Source of the DNA: JBMNEH01 sp050948665
GTDB lineage: Bacteria > Bacillota > Clostridia > Christensenellales > UMGS416
Direction: 5' to 3'
Length of the DNA: 64,000 nucleotides
Assembly: GCA_050948665.1 (NCBI GenBank)
Contig: JBMNEH010000001.1
Location: forward strand, 1,674,001 to 1,738,000
The notes under the pieces were generated by a model. That model saw nothing but the letters and a program-made list of their open reading frames with translations, was not told the origin of the DNA and did no database searches. Position numbers and translations under genes: made by a program. Each line of letters opens with the position of its first letter. The stretch's first letter is position 1. Shown in pieces: positions 17,878 through 25,941 of the stretch.

Positions 17878-19395
17878 TTATATGACTTCAACGGCCTTGC
17901 GTTCCACTTCCAGCAACCGCTTGTAGTTTTCGATATATGTTTTGAAGCCTGCCACATCTGCCGCATCAGGTACCAGCGTGGTACTCTTGGCATCCGCAAA
18001 AACACGGTCGTTCAAATATTCTTCCAGAGACCTATCGCCCTTGTTTGCCATATAGGCTGCCAGCAGCGCCATACCGTAGGGGCCGCCCTCACCCGCGGTT
18101 TCCATGCAGGTCACAGGGACATTACAGGCGGCAGCCATGTACTTTTGCCCCACAACAGGAGTCTTAAACAGACCGCCATGGCCGGTAAGAGAGTCAATTT
18201 TTACCCTCTCTTCTGTCAAAATGTCCATACCGATCTTCAATGTGGACATGGTGGAGTACAGAGATGCCCGGAAGAAGTTGGCCAGTGTAAACTTGCTGTC
18301 GGGTTTGCGGACCACCAAGGGACGTCCCTCATCAAAATGGGTCACGCCCTCGCCTGCCATGTAGTTGCAGACCAGGATACCGCCGCAGTCCGGGTCGCCT
18401 TCAAGGGACTTTTCGTACAGCTTGGTATAAACTTCGCTATTGCCGGGAGCAGCGCCAAACAACTCCGCGGTCTCCTTCAGTACAGCAATCCAGGCATTGG
18501 AGTCATTGGTGCAGTTATTGCAGTGAACCATCGCCACAGCTTTGCCGGTGGGGGTGGTCACCAGGTCGATCTCCACATAAACCTTCTGCAGAGGTTTCTC
18601 CAGAACTACCATAGAAAAAATGGATGTACCGGCGGACACGTTGCCAGTCCGGGGAGCAACCGCATTGGTAGCCGTCATTCCGGTACCGGCGTCGCCCTCA
18701 GCAGGAGCAAAGCGAATGCCAACGGGAAGCAGATTGTCGATCAAAACGGCGCCGATTTCAGTCAGATTGCCTGCTTCCTCACCGGCCATCAGCACATCGG
18801 GCAGGATATCCCGGATGTTCCATGGCTGGTTTTCCGTCAGCTTCTCGAACTTAATGAGCATTTCCTCATCGTAGCAGTTCTTTTCACTATCGATGGGGAA
18901 CATGCCGGAGGACTCGCCAATACCGAGGGCATTGATACCGGTCAGCATATAGTGAACGTAGCCCGCCAAAGTGGTGATGTGCGCGATTTTAGAAACATGC
19001 TCTTCCCCGTTCAACACCGCCTGATACAGGTGGGCGATGCTCCAGCGTTGGGGAATATTGAATCCGAAAAGCTCCGTCAATTCAGCCGCCGCCTGCCCGG
19101 TGATGGTATTTTGCCAGGTACGGAAAGGTACAAGCAGATTCCAATCCTTGTCAAAAGCCAGATAGCCGTGCATCATACCGGAGATGCCCATGGCCTCGAC
19201 CTCTTCCCGGTTTTCGATACCGGAAAGCGCTTGCTTCAGACCAACCCAGACCTCCGCCAGGTCATAAGTCCATATTCCATTTTCATAGGTGCTTTTCCAT
19301 GTATAGTCACCGGAAGAAACAGGATTGTGATTTCCGTTAATGGCTACCGCCTTGATTCGGGTAGAGCCAAACTCAATTCCAAGATAAGTATTCAT
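17878..19395 (-). CDS. FGGY-family carbohydrate kinase, probable L-ribulokinase
   Basis: 505-residue sugar kinase. Seen: GIEFGSTRIKAVAI at the N-terminus (ATP phosphate loop), GISGMMHGYLAFD, AEGDAGTGMTATNAV near 235, LTGHGGLFKTPVVGQ near 420 and GEGGPYGMALLAAYM near 450. Position directly before araA makes L-ribulose the likely substrate, giving L-ribulose-5-phosphate; xylulose is an alternative. The start is the ATG at 19395 with AAGGAGG ahead of it, preferred over the ATG at 19428 that would overlap the GH2 gene. Its stop codon TAA is part of the araA ribosome site (TAAGGAGG). Confidence 0.9.
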   Translation of the reverse strand: MNTYLGIEFGSTRIKAVAINGNHNPVSSGDYTWKSTYENGIWTYDLAEVWVGLKQALSGIENREEVEAMGISGMMHGYLAFDKDWNLLVPFRTWQNTITGQAAAELTELFGFNIPQRWSIAHLYQAVLNGEEHVSKIAHITTLAGYVHYMLTGINALGIGESSGMFPIDSEKNCYDEEMLIKFEKLTENQPWNIRDILPDVLMAGEEAGNLTEIGAVLIDNLLPVGIRFAPAEGDAGTGMTATNAVAPRTGNVSAGTSIFSMVVLEKPLQKVYVEIDLVTTPTGKAVAMVHCNNCTNDSNAWIAVLKETAELFGAAPGNSEVYTKLYEKSLEGDPDCGGILVCNYMAGEGVTHFDEGRPLVVRKPDSKFTLANFFRASLYSTMSTLKIGMDILTEERVKIDSLTGHGGLFKTPVVGQKYMAAACNVPVTCMETAGEGGPYGMALLAAYMANKGDRSLEEYLNDRVFADAKSTTLVPDAADVAGFKTYIENYKRLLEVERKAVEVI

Positions 19396-19406
19396 GGTAT
19401 TCCTCC

Positions 19407-21704
19407 TTATTCCACACAGATTCCGCACTGGGCGGTCTGCTTTCCATTAGATACCGTTACGACAGTATTTTCATGTACTCTGATTGCTGCCAAGGCTTTG
19501 CCGTAATAGGTGGTATAAGTACCCTCGTTAAATCTCTCCTCGGTTCTGGGGTTTGCGGAACCAAAAGCCAGTAACTCGCCGCCATTTACGGTAATGCTCA
19601 GTTTTTCGTCAGCATTACACTCCACCACGCCGTTTTCATCGGCGATAGCCACATTCACAAAGATCACTTCACCGGCCTTTGCGGCAGTTTTTTCGGGAAT
19701 TGCAACGATTTTTAAATTACCGGCAGCTGATTCCAGTGCATTGCGAGAAATCTCATGGCCGACAGCATCATAAGCCACGGCTTCAATTCTACCGCTTGTA
19801 TAACGAGTTTTAAAGGCAGCCTTGCATTCCTTAACTTTCTTCTTGCCAAGACTCATACCGTTAATAAACAATTCAATAGCTGCAGCGTCAGTAAAGACCT
19901 CTACAATCGCTTTGTTGCCATCGCAGCCCTGCCATGCCCAGCTTTCCATGGCATTGGTGCCGCGCCATACCATTTTAGCAGGTTTTACGCCGGGGTGATT
20001 CACAGGCTGAACGCTAATGACAGGCTTCTGAAGCAATCCCCAGACAGCCTGGGCCAAAAATAGTTCGCCATTGGGTGTTCCTGTAATATCGAAGGCGCCG
20101 GTATCTGCCAGCAACCAGGGGTAGGGTTTGTTGAAGCCGGTACCGTCCTTAGTGTAAGCCCAGGCACCCAGACCGACCTCGCCCAAGTAATCCCATGCCG
20201 TCCATATAAAGTCACCAATCAGATAGGGATATTTCTTCACCATTGCCCAGTTTTTGGCGATGTCATAGGGAAAAGTCTCGGAACCATAAATCAGACGATC
20301 AGGATGGCATTTGCCTTCCAGAGGATAGCGGCCGGAAGCATAATTGTAACCGGCTATGTCCAGCGCATCAAGGCAGGGGGAAGTTGCCTCATCGGCAGCC
20401 TTGCCATTAGCGAACTTGTTCATGCCGGTGCCCACCAGACTGGTGATCATATTGAACATGGTGGAATTCATGTCTTCGGTCTTTTTTATTTTATTGTCGG
20501 CTAAACCACCCTCTTCTTTATAGATGCCCTTACCCTTTTTGGCATTGGCAATAATCATCAGATTAAAACCGCCGGTGACAGGCCGGGTACCGTCTGCCTG
20601 CTTTAGGAAGGCCACCATTTCCATCGTCTTCTCAACGCCCTCATCCTTTGCTGGTTCGGAAACCTCGTTGCCGATGGAATACATCACTACAGAGGGATGG
20701 TTATAGTCTCTGCTGACCATAGCAGTAAGGTCGGACAGATAATGGTTACGCCAATGGGTCGCATAGTCAAACTTGGATTTATGTTGATACCACATATCCC
20801 AACTTTCGTCTATCAAATACATGCCATAATAATCACAGGCCTCCAACATGGCGCGGCTGCAAGGATTATGAGCGGAACGGATAGCATTGAATCCGGCTTC
20901 CTTCAGAGTACGGACGCGGCGCCACTCAGCCTCATCATAGGTTGCAGCGCCCAGAATACCGCTGTCATGATGGACACAGCCGCCCCGCAGCAAGGTGCGG
21001 GCACCATTGATATAGAAACCTTTATTGTCCCAGGAAATGATCCGGATGCCGAATTTCGCAATGGCTTCGTCGGATTCGGGGGTAACGCGGCAGGTGTATA
21101 GCTTGGGTGTATTCTCACTCCACAGCACAGCGTTGGGAACGATGATATCCGCTTCCGCGCCATTCCCTTTGGCTACCACAGTTTCTCTGTCCAGAATTTC
21201 GATTTTGGCATTTTTAAAACCGGTATGGACATGGATGATAGCCGGCTCAACGGACATGGTATGAACTCTCACCTGCTCCGGTTCGATTGCATTCGTATTA
21301 CCGGTCCACATCCATACAGGGCGATAGATACCCGCGCCGGTATACCAGCGGGAATCAGGCTGATCGTTGTTGTCGCACTCTACGCGGAGGGTGTTCTCTC
21401 CATCAACCAAGAAAGCATCCGCACAAACAAAAAAGGGAATATATCCATAAGGCGCGCCACCAGCCTCCTTTCCGTTGATGAATACTATGGCATTCTTGTA
21501 TACTCCCTCGAACTGCAGAACAACATGTTCCGCGTCGGGCTTGAGAAAGTTCTTTTCATAAACATAAGTGTTGCCGGGAAAGTATGCCTGGGCAGAGCCA
21601 CTGGGATTGCCGGGCTCCCGTTTTTCGTGAATCATAGCGTCGTGGGGTAAGGTTACTCTCTTGTCATTGCAAGTCCAACCGGTATTGAAGCAGATTTTCT
21701 TCAT
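19407..21704 (-). CDS. Glycoside hydrolase family 2, beta-galactosidase type
   Basis: 765-residue retaining glycosidase. Domains in order: jelly-roll sugar-binding domain (1-150), Ig-like domain (150-250), TIM barrel (250-530) with the acid/base Glu in SIGNEVSEP and the nucleophile Glu in YGSETFPYD, then a DUF4982-like domain and a C-terminal Ig-like domain. No signal peptide, so it is cytoplasmic. As the first gene before an FGGY kinase and araA, it may release L-arabinose or galactose from short imported glycosides. Exact specificity cannot be read from the sequence. The start is the ATG at 21704 (MKKICFNTGW). Confidence 0.92.
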   Translation of the reverse strand: MKKICFNTGWTCNDKRVTLPHDAMIHEKREPGNPSGSAQAYFPGNTYVYEKNFLKPDAEHVVLQFEGVYKNAIVFINGKEAGGAPYGYIPFFVCADAFLVDGENTLRVECDNNDQPDSRWYTGAGIYRPVWMWTGNTNAIEPEQVRVHTMSVEPAIIHVHTGFKNAKIEILDRETVVAKGNGAEADIIVPNAVLWSENTPKLYTCRVTPESDEAIAKFGIRIISWDNKGFYINGARTLLRGGCVHHDSGILGAATYDEAEWRRVRTLKEAGFNAIRSAHNPCSRAMLEACDYYGMYLIDESWDMWYQHKSKFDYATHWRNHYLSDLTAMVSRDYNHPSVVMYSIGNEVSEPAKDEGVEKTMEMVAFLKQADGTRPVTGGFNLMIIANAKKGKGIYKEEGGLADNKIKKTEDMNSTMFNMITSLVGTGMNKFANGKAADEATSPCLDALDIAGYNYASGRYPLEGKCHPDRLIYGSETFPYDIAKNWAMVKKYPYLIGDFIWTAWDYLGEVGLGAWAYTKDGTGFNKPYPWLLADTGAFDITGTPNGELFLAQAVWGLLQKPVISVQPVNHPGVKPAKMVWRGTNAMESWAWQGCDGNKAIVEVFTDAAAIELFINGMSLGKKKVKECKAAFKTRYTSGRIEAVAYDAVGHEISRNALESAAGNLKIVAIPEKTAAKAGEVIFVNVAIADENGVVECNADEKLSITVNGGELLAFGSANPRTEERFNEGTYTTYYGKALAAIRVHENTVVTVSNGKQTAQCGICVE

Positions 21705-22360
21705 ATTGGCTCCCTTACTTGTTCAGCGAAAAGCAAATTTAAATGGCAGTTTATCGTTCGACCGTAAAGCTTATAAAGTACTCCTCCATAAAACCTCTGA
21801 AAAATCTCGCTACGGGCAGTTGATCTTATTGACCAGATCCATCTATACCTTAAAGAATTCTATATTCCTATCCTAAATCCTTTTCAGATACTCATCCAAT
21901 CCGGAAAGAATCATCCAATGCATGGTCTTCATGAAAACTACGTGTTTGGGGGTTTTGTTCCTTTACGAATATATTACATAGACTTCACTGCTGTATCCCA
22001 TTTTTTTCCGAGGGAAATTCGCTGCATGCGCACCATCTAAAGGAGTCCGTGGGATATTCCCACGATGTTTACACGGTACCTTGCTCCGATTCTGTCTGCC
22101 AAACATAGCGGATTCATGGAATGCTCTACCGCCTGATTTCGCTCTCCAGAATCAGCAACCGGTAATTTTTCCGGATACTAATTTCTGCAATATAATCAAA
22201 CCTTCCTGTTTCGCAGCAACGCAAATATATCGCCTACCGCATCCGGTGCGGTAGAAACGCAACAGTCCTATAGTTGTTTTTTATGCTTCATCGCTGATTT
22301 CTCAGGCGATGAAGCAGTAGGAGGAGTTGAAAAACCCGGTATCACATAGGGCAACCTGAA
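21705..22360. other. Long intergenic region with two hairpins
   Basis: 656 bases without a supported gene, containing the GH2 promoter region. Two perfect inverted repeats stand near its right end: CTACCGCA/TGCGGTAG at 22234-22254 and GCTTCATCGC/GCGATGAAGC at 22285-22315. Both lie just past the stop codon of the oxidase gene at 22361. Neither has a T-run, but they could form its transcript end. Confidence 0.5.
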
Positions 22361-23245
22361 TCAAAATCGACGGAAATGAAGTACAGATGAATCGATCTGA
22401 GAGAGAGACCTTGCCCCGGTCCGAGCCATAACAGACATCAATTCCCTGTTCATTTGGTTAATGCGGTCTGTAACAGCACTGCCGCCATTTTTTAATGCCT
22501 GCATCAGGTCGCGACCAACGCAGACCGCATCCGCGCCCAGGGCCAAAGCCTTGAACACATCAATGCCGCTTTCAATCCCGCAGTCTACGAATATTTTCAT
22601 ATCCCCTCCCATTGCCCTTTTTATCTCCGGCAGTATCATCAGAGGAGGGACCGCATAAGGCATGATTCCATGGTGATGAGAAACCAGAATGCCCTTGACA
22701 CCCACTTTGGCACAGTTTTCAGCATCCTGCACGCTTAATACTCCTTTTACAATAAAAGGAGATTCGGATAATTCCACATACCGACGTAGCTGCTCTGTGG
22801 ATTTGGAATGCATTGGCAGGCCAACTACAACATCATAGCCGCCATTGCCGTCAAAACAGTGGTCGATATCCATACCCACTGCAAAGGCGCCCCTATTATT
22901 GGCATGTTCAATTTTATGATAAACCACTGCATCATCCCGGTGCGGTTTGATAATTTTTACTGTTCTCGCGCCTGTATCGATGATATCTTCCAGCTCAGCG
23001 TCTTCGCCCATACCAACCCAGTGGACAGCTTGAGCATCTCGTGCGCTTTCCGCGAAGACAACCATACCGTTCTCACAAACGCCCTGCAAATGGGACAATG
23101 CCGCTGTCATGATCGGTGTTCCGAAGGTTTCTCCGAACAAATCCATCTGTGTAGATGGCAGATCTGAATTCCAGTACCGGCTCTCCAGCAGGATAGAGTC
23201 GAAGTAATCCCTTGTAATCTGATTGGAATCGGCTTTTTGATTCAT
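22361..23245 (-). CDS. Alpha-hydroxy-acid oxidizing (FMN-dependent) family protein
   Basis: 294-residue TIM-barrel flavoprotein related to lactate dehydrogenase LldD and glycolate oxidase, which are about 350-380 long; it is shorter at the N-terminus. Seen: PIMTAALSHLQG (substrate/FMN entry), FIVKGVLSVQDAENCAKVG with the FMN lysine, ILVSHHHGIMPYA where classical members have SNHGGRQ, and VDCGIESGIDVFKALALGAD followed by VCVGRDL for the FMN phosphate. The substrate-binding Arg after the catalytic His is missing, so activity on lactate is doubtful. The start at 23245 follows AAGGAGGACGACACAA. Confidence 0.82.
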   Translation of the reverse strand: MNQKADSNQITRDYFDSILLESRYWNSDLPSTQMDLFGETFGTPIMTAALSHLQGVCENGMVVFAESARDAQAVHWVGMGEDAELEDIIDTGARTVKIIKPHRDDAVVYHKIEHANNRGAFAVGMDIDHCFDGNGGYDVVVGLPMHSKSTEQLRRYVELSESPFIVKGVLSVQDAENCAKVGVKGILVSHHHGIMPYAVPPLMILPEIKRAMGGDMKIFVDCGIESGIDVFKALALGADAVCVGRDLMQALKNGGSAVTDRINQMNRELMSVMARTGARSLSQIDSSVLHFRRF

Positions 23246-23378
23246 TTGTGTCGTCCTCCTTGTATTTCACATTCAGCAATAAATTGTCGTTTTCGCCATA
23301 CGTCTTTCAATTATATTCCGAATTCTCATTAACGCAAATATATTTGTTTTACCCCCTATCAGGTTAAAAGGAAGCTTT

Positions 23379-23674
23379 TCAACCGTATAGCTTGCATTTG
23401 CATGTTACGCTGACACATGGGACATACTCCAAGCGAACGGTATACATCCCGCAGCCGATATCGACACCGATGACATTAGGACATTCTTCGTCCATAACCG
23501 TCATGGTGGTTCCGGTTGTACACCCTTTCCGGCATGAACGTCCGGCATGATTCTCACGCGGCTGTTCCCTGTAAGTGCATAGCTGCACATTCTGCGAATC
23601 CGCTCTATTGCTTCATCTTCTACTACCATGGCATAGCAGACCGCCGTTGTTACAGTACCCTTTATTTATAACAT
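23379..23674 (-). pseudogene. rtcB: Truncated, frameshifted RNA ligase RtcB remnant
   Basis: RtcB joins 2',3'-cyclic phosphate and 5'-OH RNA ends. The first quarter of a small-type RtcB is readable: IKGTVTTAVCYAMVVEDEA, then VRIMPDVHAGKG, then CTTGTTMTVMDEECPN, then VIGVDIGCGMYTVRL, whose Cys is a Mn ligand. Lesions: a TAA as third codon after the ATG at 23674 where Glu is usual, a one-base deletion after HAGKG (expected AAGGGGTGT, found AAGGGTGT), and loss of everything after RLEYVP (about 300 residues). It follows the TROVE-like gene, as rtcB does in known RNA repair operons, but a terminator separates them. Confidence 0.85.
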
Positions 23675-23688
23675 ACCTATCTTCCTGT

Positions 23689-23720
23689 CAAAAACGGGCA
23701 GATCAGTTATGACCTGCCCG
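23689..23720 (-). terminator. Terminator of the TROVE-like gene
   Basis: On the minus strand CGGGCAG and CTGCCCG form a 7-bp stem followed by five T, starting about 9 bases past the stop codon. Confidence 0.85.
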
Positions 23721-23728
23721 ACATCCTG

Positions 23729-25207
23729 CTATGCAGCTATTTTTGCATAGCGCTCGCTTCCCAACACTTCCATCATGAAAGTATAAGGAGAAAGAATTCC
23801 TCCTGCAACCATAGAGAAAATACGGGGAGTTACACCTGAGATCAATGCAACGCCCTGCTCGTTTTGAGTAACAGGCTGCTGACGGTGTCTGCTGGCAACA
23901 TTCCAGAAAACGATTTGAGGAAGCTTATACCCATGGGATACGTACTTCTTCTCGGCACTTTTGAAATTAACCGCAGATGCATGGTCAACACAGGAATCGA
24001 ATTCCATATCAGAAATGATGATCAATTTCGCAGGAAGCTCGCTCTGCGGAACGTTGTTCTTCACTGCAGTATTGAGGATCAAATCGAATACAGCTTCAAG
24101 ATTCGTGTTGGCTATCTCATTGAAGGATGCGACGTACCTGAGCCGATCAGCAAAAGTCTCACCTTTTACCTCGATCAACTGAGGCCTAGCAGAAAACTCT
24201 ATAAAATGGTTTTTAAATGCACCGGTATTGTGCTCCGCAAAGTACAAACCGAGAGACAATGCAACTGCAGCGGGAATAGGCTTCAAATCACAGTACATTG
24301 AACCGGATGTATCAATAACAGCCAGTGCGTTTTCATCGCTTCCGAAGTCCGGCAAAGAAGCCCACGTTGTGTTCAAAGCATTCTTTTCCGCAGTCGTTAT
24401 GTCCCGCATGAAGCCCCTGCTGTTTCCCGTAAGGTACGGAGCCACGAGCTCATACGGAGCCACATTATCCGCATGAAGGACAGCCTCACCTTTCGTTACA
24501 GCGCTGAGAAACGCATTGTAACGCTCGCCGTCATTTCGCGCGAAAGCCTTTCTATACTTAAACATAGCTTTTGACGGCTGTTTTTCGTAATCGAAAGAAT
24601 AGTCTTTCTCACGAAGGTTGTTTTCAATGATGCGGATCCTGCCGCGTAGAGCGGACAAAGCTTTTCTGTATTCTGCATCTGAGAGGCCAAGAGCTTTAGC
24701 GAGTTTTTTACCATATGATCTGGTAACCTCATTTGAAGCGTTCACAGAGGGAAGCCATTTTGCCAAAAGAGAGACCGGCTCGTCCTTTCCCATTGCTTCC
24801 ATATCTTTGGAAAACTGCTCCTTAACGAGAGCAAGCATTTCTTTCTCGCATGGAGTTCCAACGAGGGACAGAAGGTCATCATAACGGCCGTATTCAGCAA
24901 CGAACTCCAGGTTCTTTTTTGCAGATGCGGGCTCGTTTGCAGCAAGCCAGTTCAGAATAATCCGGAACACACGTCTCTCGCCGAGTCCGCCCCTGATATC
25001 TCTTGCAAAAAAGAGAAGCTTCATGGCCGTATCAGGGTCCTCTGTATAGGCACGGATAAATCTTGTAATAATCTCTGCATCACTTTCACGGCGAAGCGCA
25101 CCGACGGTAGCAAAGAGATCCAGACACTTGGAACCTGTTGATTCATAAGTGGCTGCTCCGTTTTCAGTTAATGTCATATTTGCTTCCTGCTTAATGTACT
25201 CCAGCAT
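23729..25207 (-). CDS. TROVE/Ro60-like RNA-binding protein with vWA domain (DUF2828 type)
   Basis: 492 residues. The N-terminal ~280 residues are helical repeats like the TROVE ring of Ro60/Rsr and DUF2828 proteins: TLTENGAATYESTGSKCLDL, LLFFARDIRGGLGERRVF, LEFVAEYGRYDDLL. The C-terminal ~190 residues form a von Willebrand A domain with the metal site VIDTSGSM near residue 310 and IIISDMEFD. TROVE proteins bind misfolded RNAs and Y RNAs. The start is the ATG at 25207, eight bases after AAGGAG; a GTG at 25216 lies too close to the ribosome site. The gene directly follows the tRNA-like array, on the same strand. Assignment to DUF2828 rather than classic Ro60 is from memory of motifs and not a search. 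Confidence 0.85.
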   Translation of the reverse strand: MLEYIKQEANMTLTENGAATYESTGSKCLDLFATVGALRRESDAEIITRFIRAYTEDPDTAMKLLFFARDIRGGLGERRVFRIILNWLAANEPASAKKNLEFVAEYGRYDDLLSLVGTPCEKEMLALVKEQFSKDMEAMGKDEPVSLLAKWLPSVNASNEVTRSYGKKLAKALGLSDAEYRKALSALRGRIRIIENNLREKDYSFDYEKQPSKAMFKYRKAFARNDGERYNAFLSAVTKGEAVLHADNVAPYELVAPYLTGNSRGFMRDITTAEKNALNTTWASLPDFGSDENALAVIDTSGSMYCDLKPIPAAVALSLGLYFAEHNTGAFKNHFIEFSARPQLIEVKGETFADRLRYVASFNEIANTNLEAVFDLILNTAVKNNVPQSELPAKLIIISDMEFDSCVDHASAVNFKSAEKKYVSHGYKLPQIVFWNVASRHRQQPVTQNEQGVALISGVTPRIFSMVAGGILSPYTFMMEVLGSERYAKIAA

Positions 25208-25259
25208 GAAAGTCACTCCTTCTCATATGAAATAATTCTTTGACAAAGATGAAAATCAC

Positions 25260-25313
25260 AAAGCACTGTTCTTTCGTAATCTATAAACAGAAGTCAGTTG
25301 CTGTCAGTGCTTT
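25260..25313 (-). ncRNA. tRNA-mimic array element 7, truncated
   Basis: Perfect 9-bp closing stem (AAAGCACTG / CAGTGCTTT) around 36 bases. Its 5' part, GAAAAGCACTGACAGC, copies the start of element 2 (GAAAAGGCACTGACAGC), so it looks like a shortened paralogue. No clear T-arm. Confidence 0.5.
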
Positions 25314-25349
25314 TCCATCGGCAGTCCATAATGGTTAGAGGATGAAGAA

Positions 25350-25440
25350 TGATTTCGTCCGCAATATCAGTGGGAACTCGTATCCCATCAGATAACGGCA
25401 ATTCAGTTCCTACTGGCTGTCATAACAACAACATACCCAT
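25350..25440 (-). ncRNA. Possible tRNA-mimic array element 6, weak
   Basis: Contains a T-arm-like hairpin (TGGGA, loop TACGAGT, TCCCA), a short CAGT-AGGA-ACTG arm and an AACAT/ATGTT arm with 7-base loop. No convincing acceptor stem. Boundaries are guesses. Confidence 0.3.
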
Positions 25441-25449
25441 CATGTTCTC

Positions 25450-25547
25450 TCAATGTGATTTTCAATACAAGGCCTCATTTTGAGTGAGATTCAGACCCAC
25501 GAACGATGATTTTCAGTCTTCTGCTATAACCACTTAGCTATCATTGA
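25450..25547 (-). ncRNA. tRNA-mimic array element 5, Phe(GAA)-like
   Basis: D-arm GCTA-AGTGGTTA-TAGC with the D-loop GG, anticodon arm GAAGA-CTGAAAA-TCATC (one mismatch) whose loop is exactly that of tRNA-Phe (GAA at 25514-25512), and T-arm GTGGG-TCTGAAT-CTCAC with an abnormal loop. An extra TTGTATTGAAAA separates the T-arm from the 3' strand; outer pairing is TCAATG/CATTGA. No CCA end, so not a working tRNA. Confidence 0.65.
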
Positions 25548-25570
25548 TTGCTGTTGGGGCCTTTCCGTTT

Positions 25571-25647
25571 GGATGCCGTTCAGGAGTCGAACCTGCCTGC
25601 CTCACGGGTCTTTTGAGTCCCCACTCAGTCGCTGAGCTACCGGCATC
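25571..25647 (-). ncRNA. tRNA-mimic array element 4, Leu(CAA)-like
   Basis: 77 bases, the length of a tRNA. Perfect 7-bp acceptor GATGCCG/CGGCATC, D-arm GCTC-AGCGACT-GAGT without the G18G19 pair, anticodon arm GGGGA-CTCAAAA-GACCC (CAA at 25615-25613; three GC pairs then G.A mismatches), and a canonical T-arm CAGG-TTCGACT-CCTG. It lacks the long variable arm of tRNA-Leu and an encoded CCA, so a mimic or decayed tRNA rather than a functional one. Confidence 0.7.
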
Positions 25648-25653
25648 ATATAC

Positions 25654-25736
25654 AAGCGCAAGTTGTTTAACGGACATAGTACGCCAGCGACAAGAATTAT
25701 CAGTTCTCTGCTTGCATCTTTTGCTTTATGCGCCTT
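25654..25736 (-). ncRNA. tRNA-mimic array element 3b, Ile(GAU)-like
   Basis: 83 bases closed by AAGGCGCA/TTGCGCTT (one bulge). The central arm AGAA-CTGATAA-TTCT carries the exact anticodon loop of tRNA-Ile (GAU at 25701-25699). D- and T-arms are poorly formed. Confidence 0.5.
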
Positions 25737-25740
25737 TATC

Positions 25741-25850
25741 AAGATGCGTTTTCAATGCAAGTCCGGAATCACACCGGGCAACAGCCTGCCTAAAAAGCAG
25801 GTGCTCATTAATTGAGCTATCGCAGATGTTTTAATTTTTGTCCGCATCTT
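25741..25850 (-). ncRNA. tRNA-mimic array element 3, Lys(UUU)-like
   Basis: 110 bases closed by a perfect 8-bp stem AAGATGCG/CGCATCTT. Inside: D-arm GCTC-AATTAAT-GAGC, perfect anticodon arm CCTGC-TTTTTAG-GCAGG (UUU at 25794-25792) and T-arm CCGG-TGTGATT-CCGG with a changed T-loop (TGT for TTC). A 14-base A-rich insert follows the 5' strand, and TTGCATTGAAAA precedes the 3' strand. Confidence 0.7.
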
Positions 25851-25862
25851 TTTTTATTTTAC

Positions 25863-25938
25863 AAGGCACTTCCAGGACTTGAACCTGTAAGAATCCGACA
25901 AATCAGATCCACTGCCAAAGAATGGCTGTCAGTGCCTT
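25863..25938 (-). ncRNA. tRNA-mimic array element 2
   Basis: 76 bases, exactly tRNA-sized. Acceptor AAGGCACT/AGTGCCTT (8 bp), D-arm CAGCC-ATTCTTT-GGCAG, canonical T-arm CAGG-TTCAAGT-CCTG. The anticodon arm zips shut to a 7-bp stem with a UUUG tetraloop (GATCTGA/TCGGATT), so no anticodon is presented. No CCA. Confidence 0.7.
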
Positions 25939-25941
25939 TTC

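Noticed and set aside
15645..17885. 746-codon plus-strand open frame opposite the ROK and araA genes
   Set aside because: Shadow of strongly conserved minus-strand genes; no ribosome site and no plausible protein.
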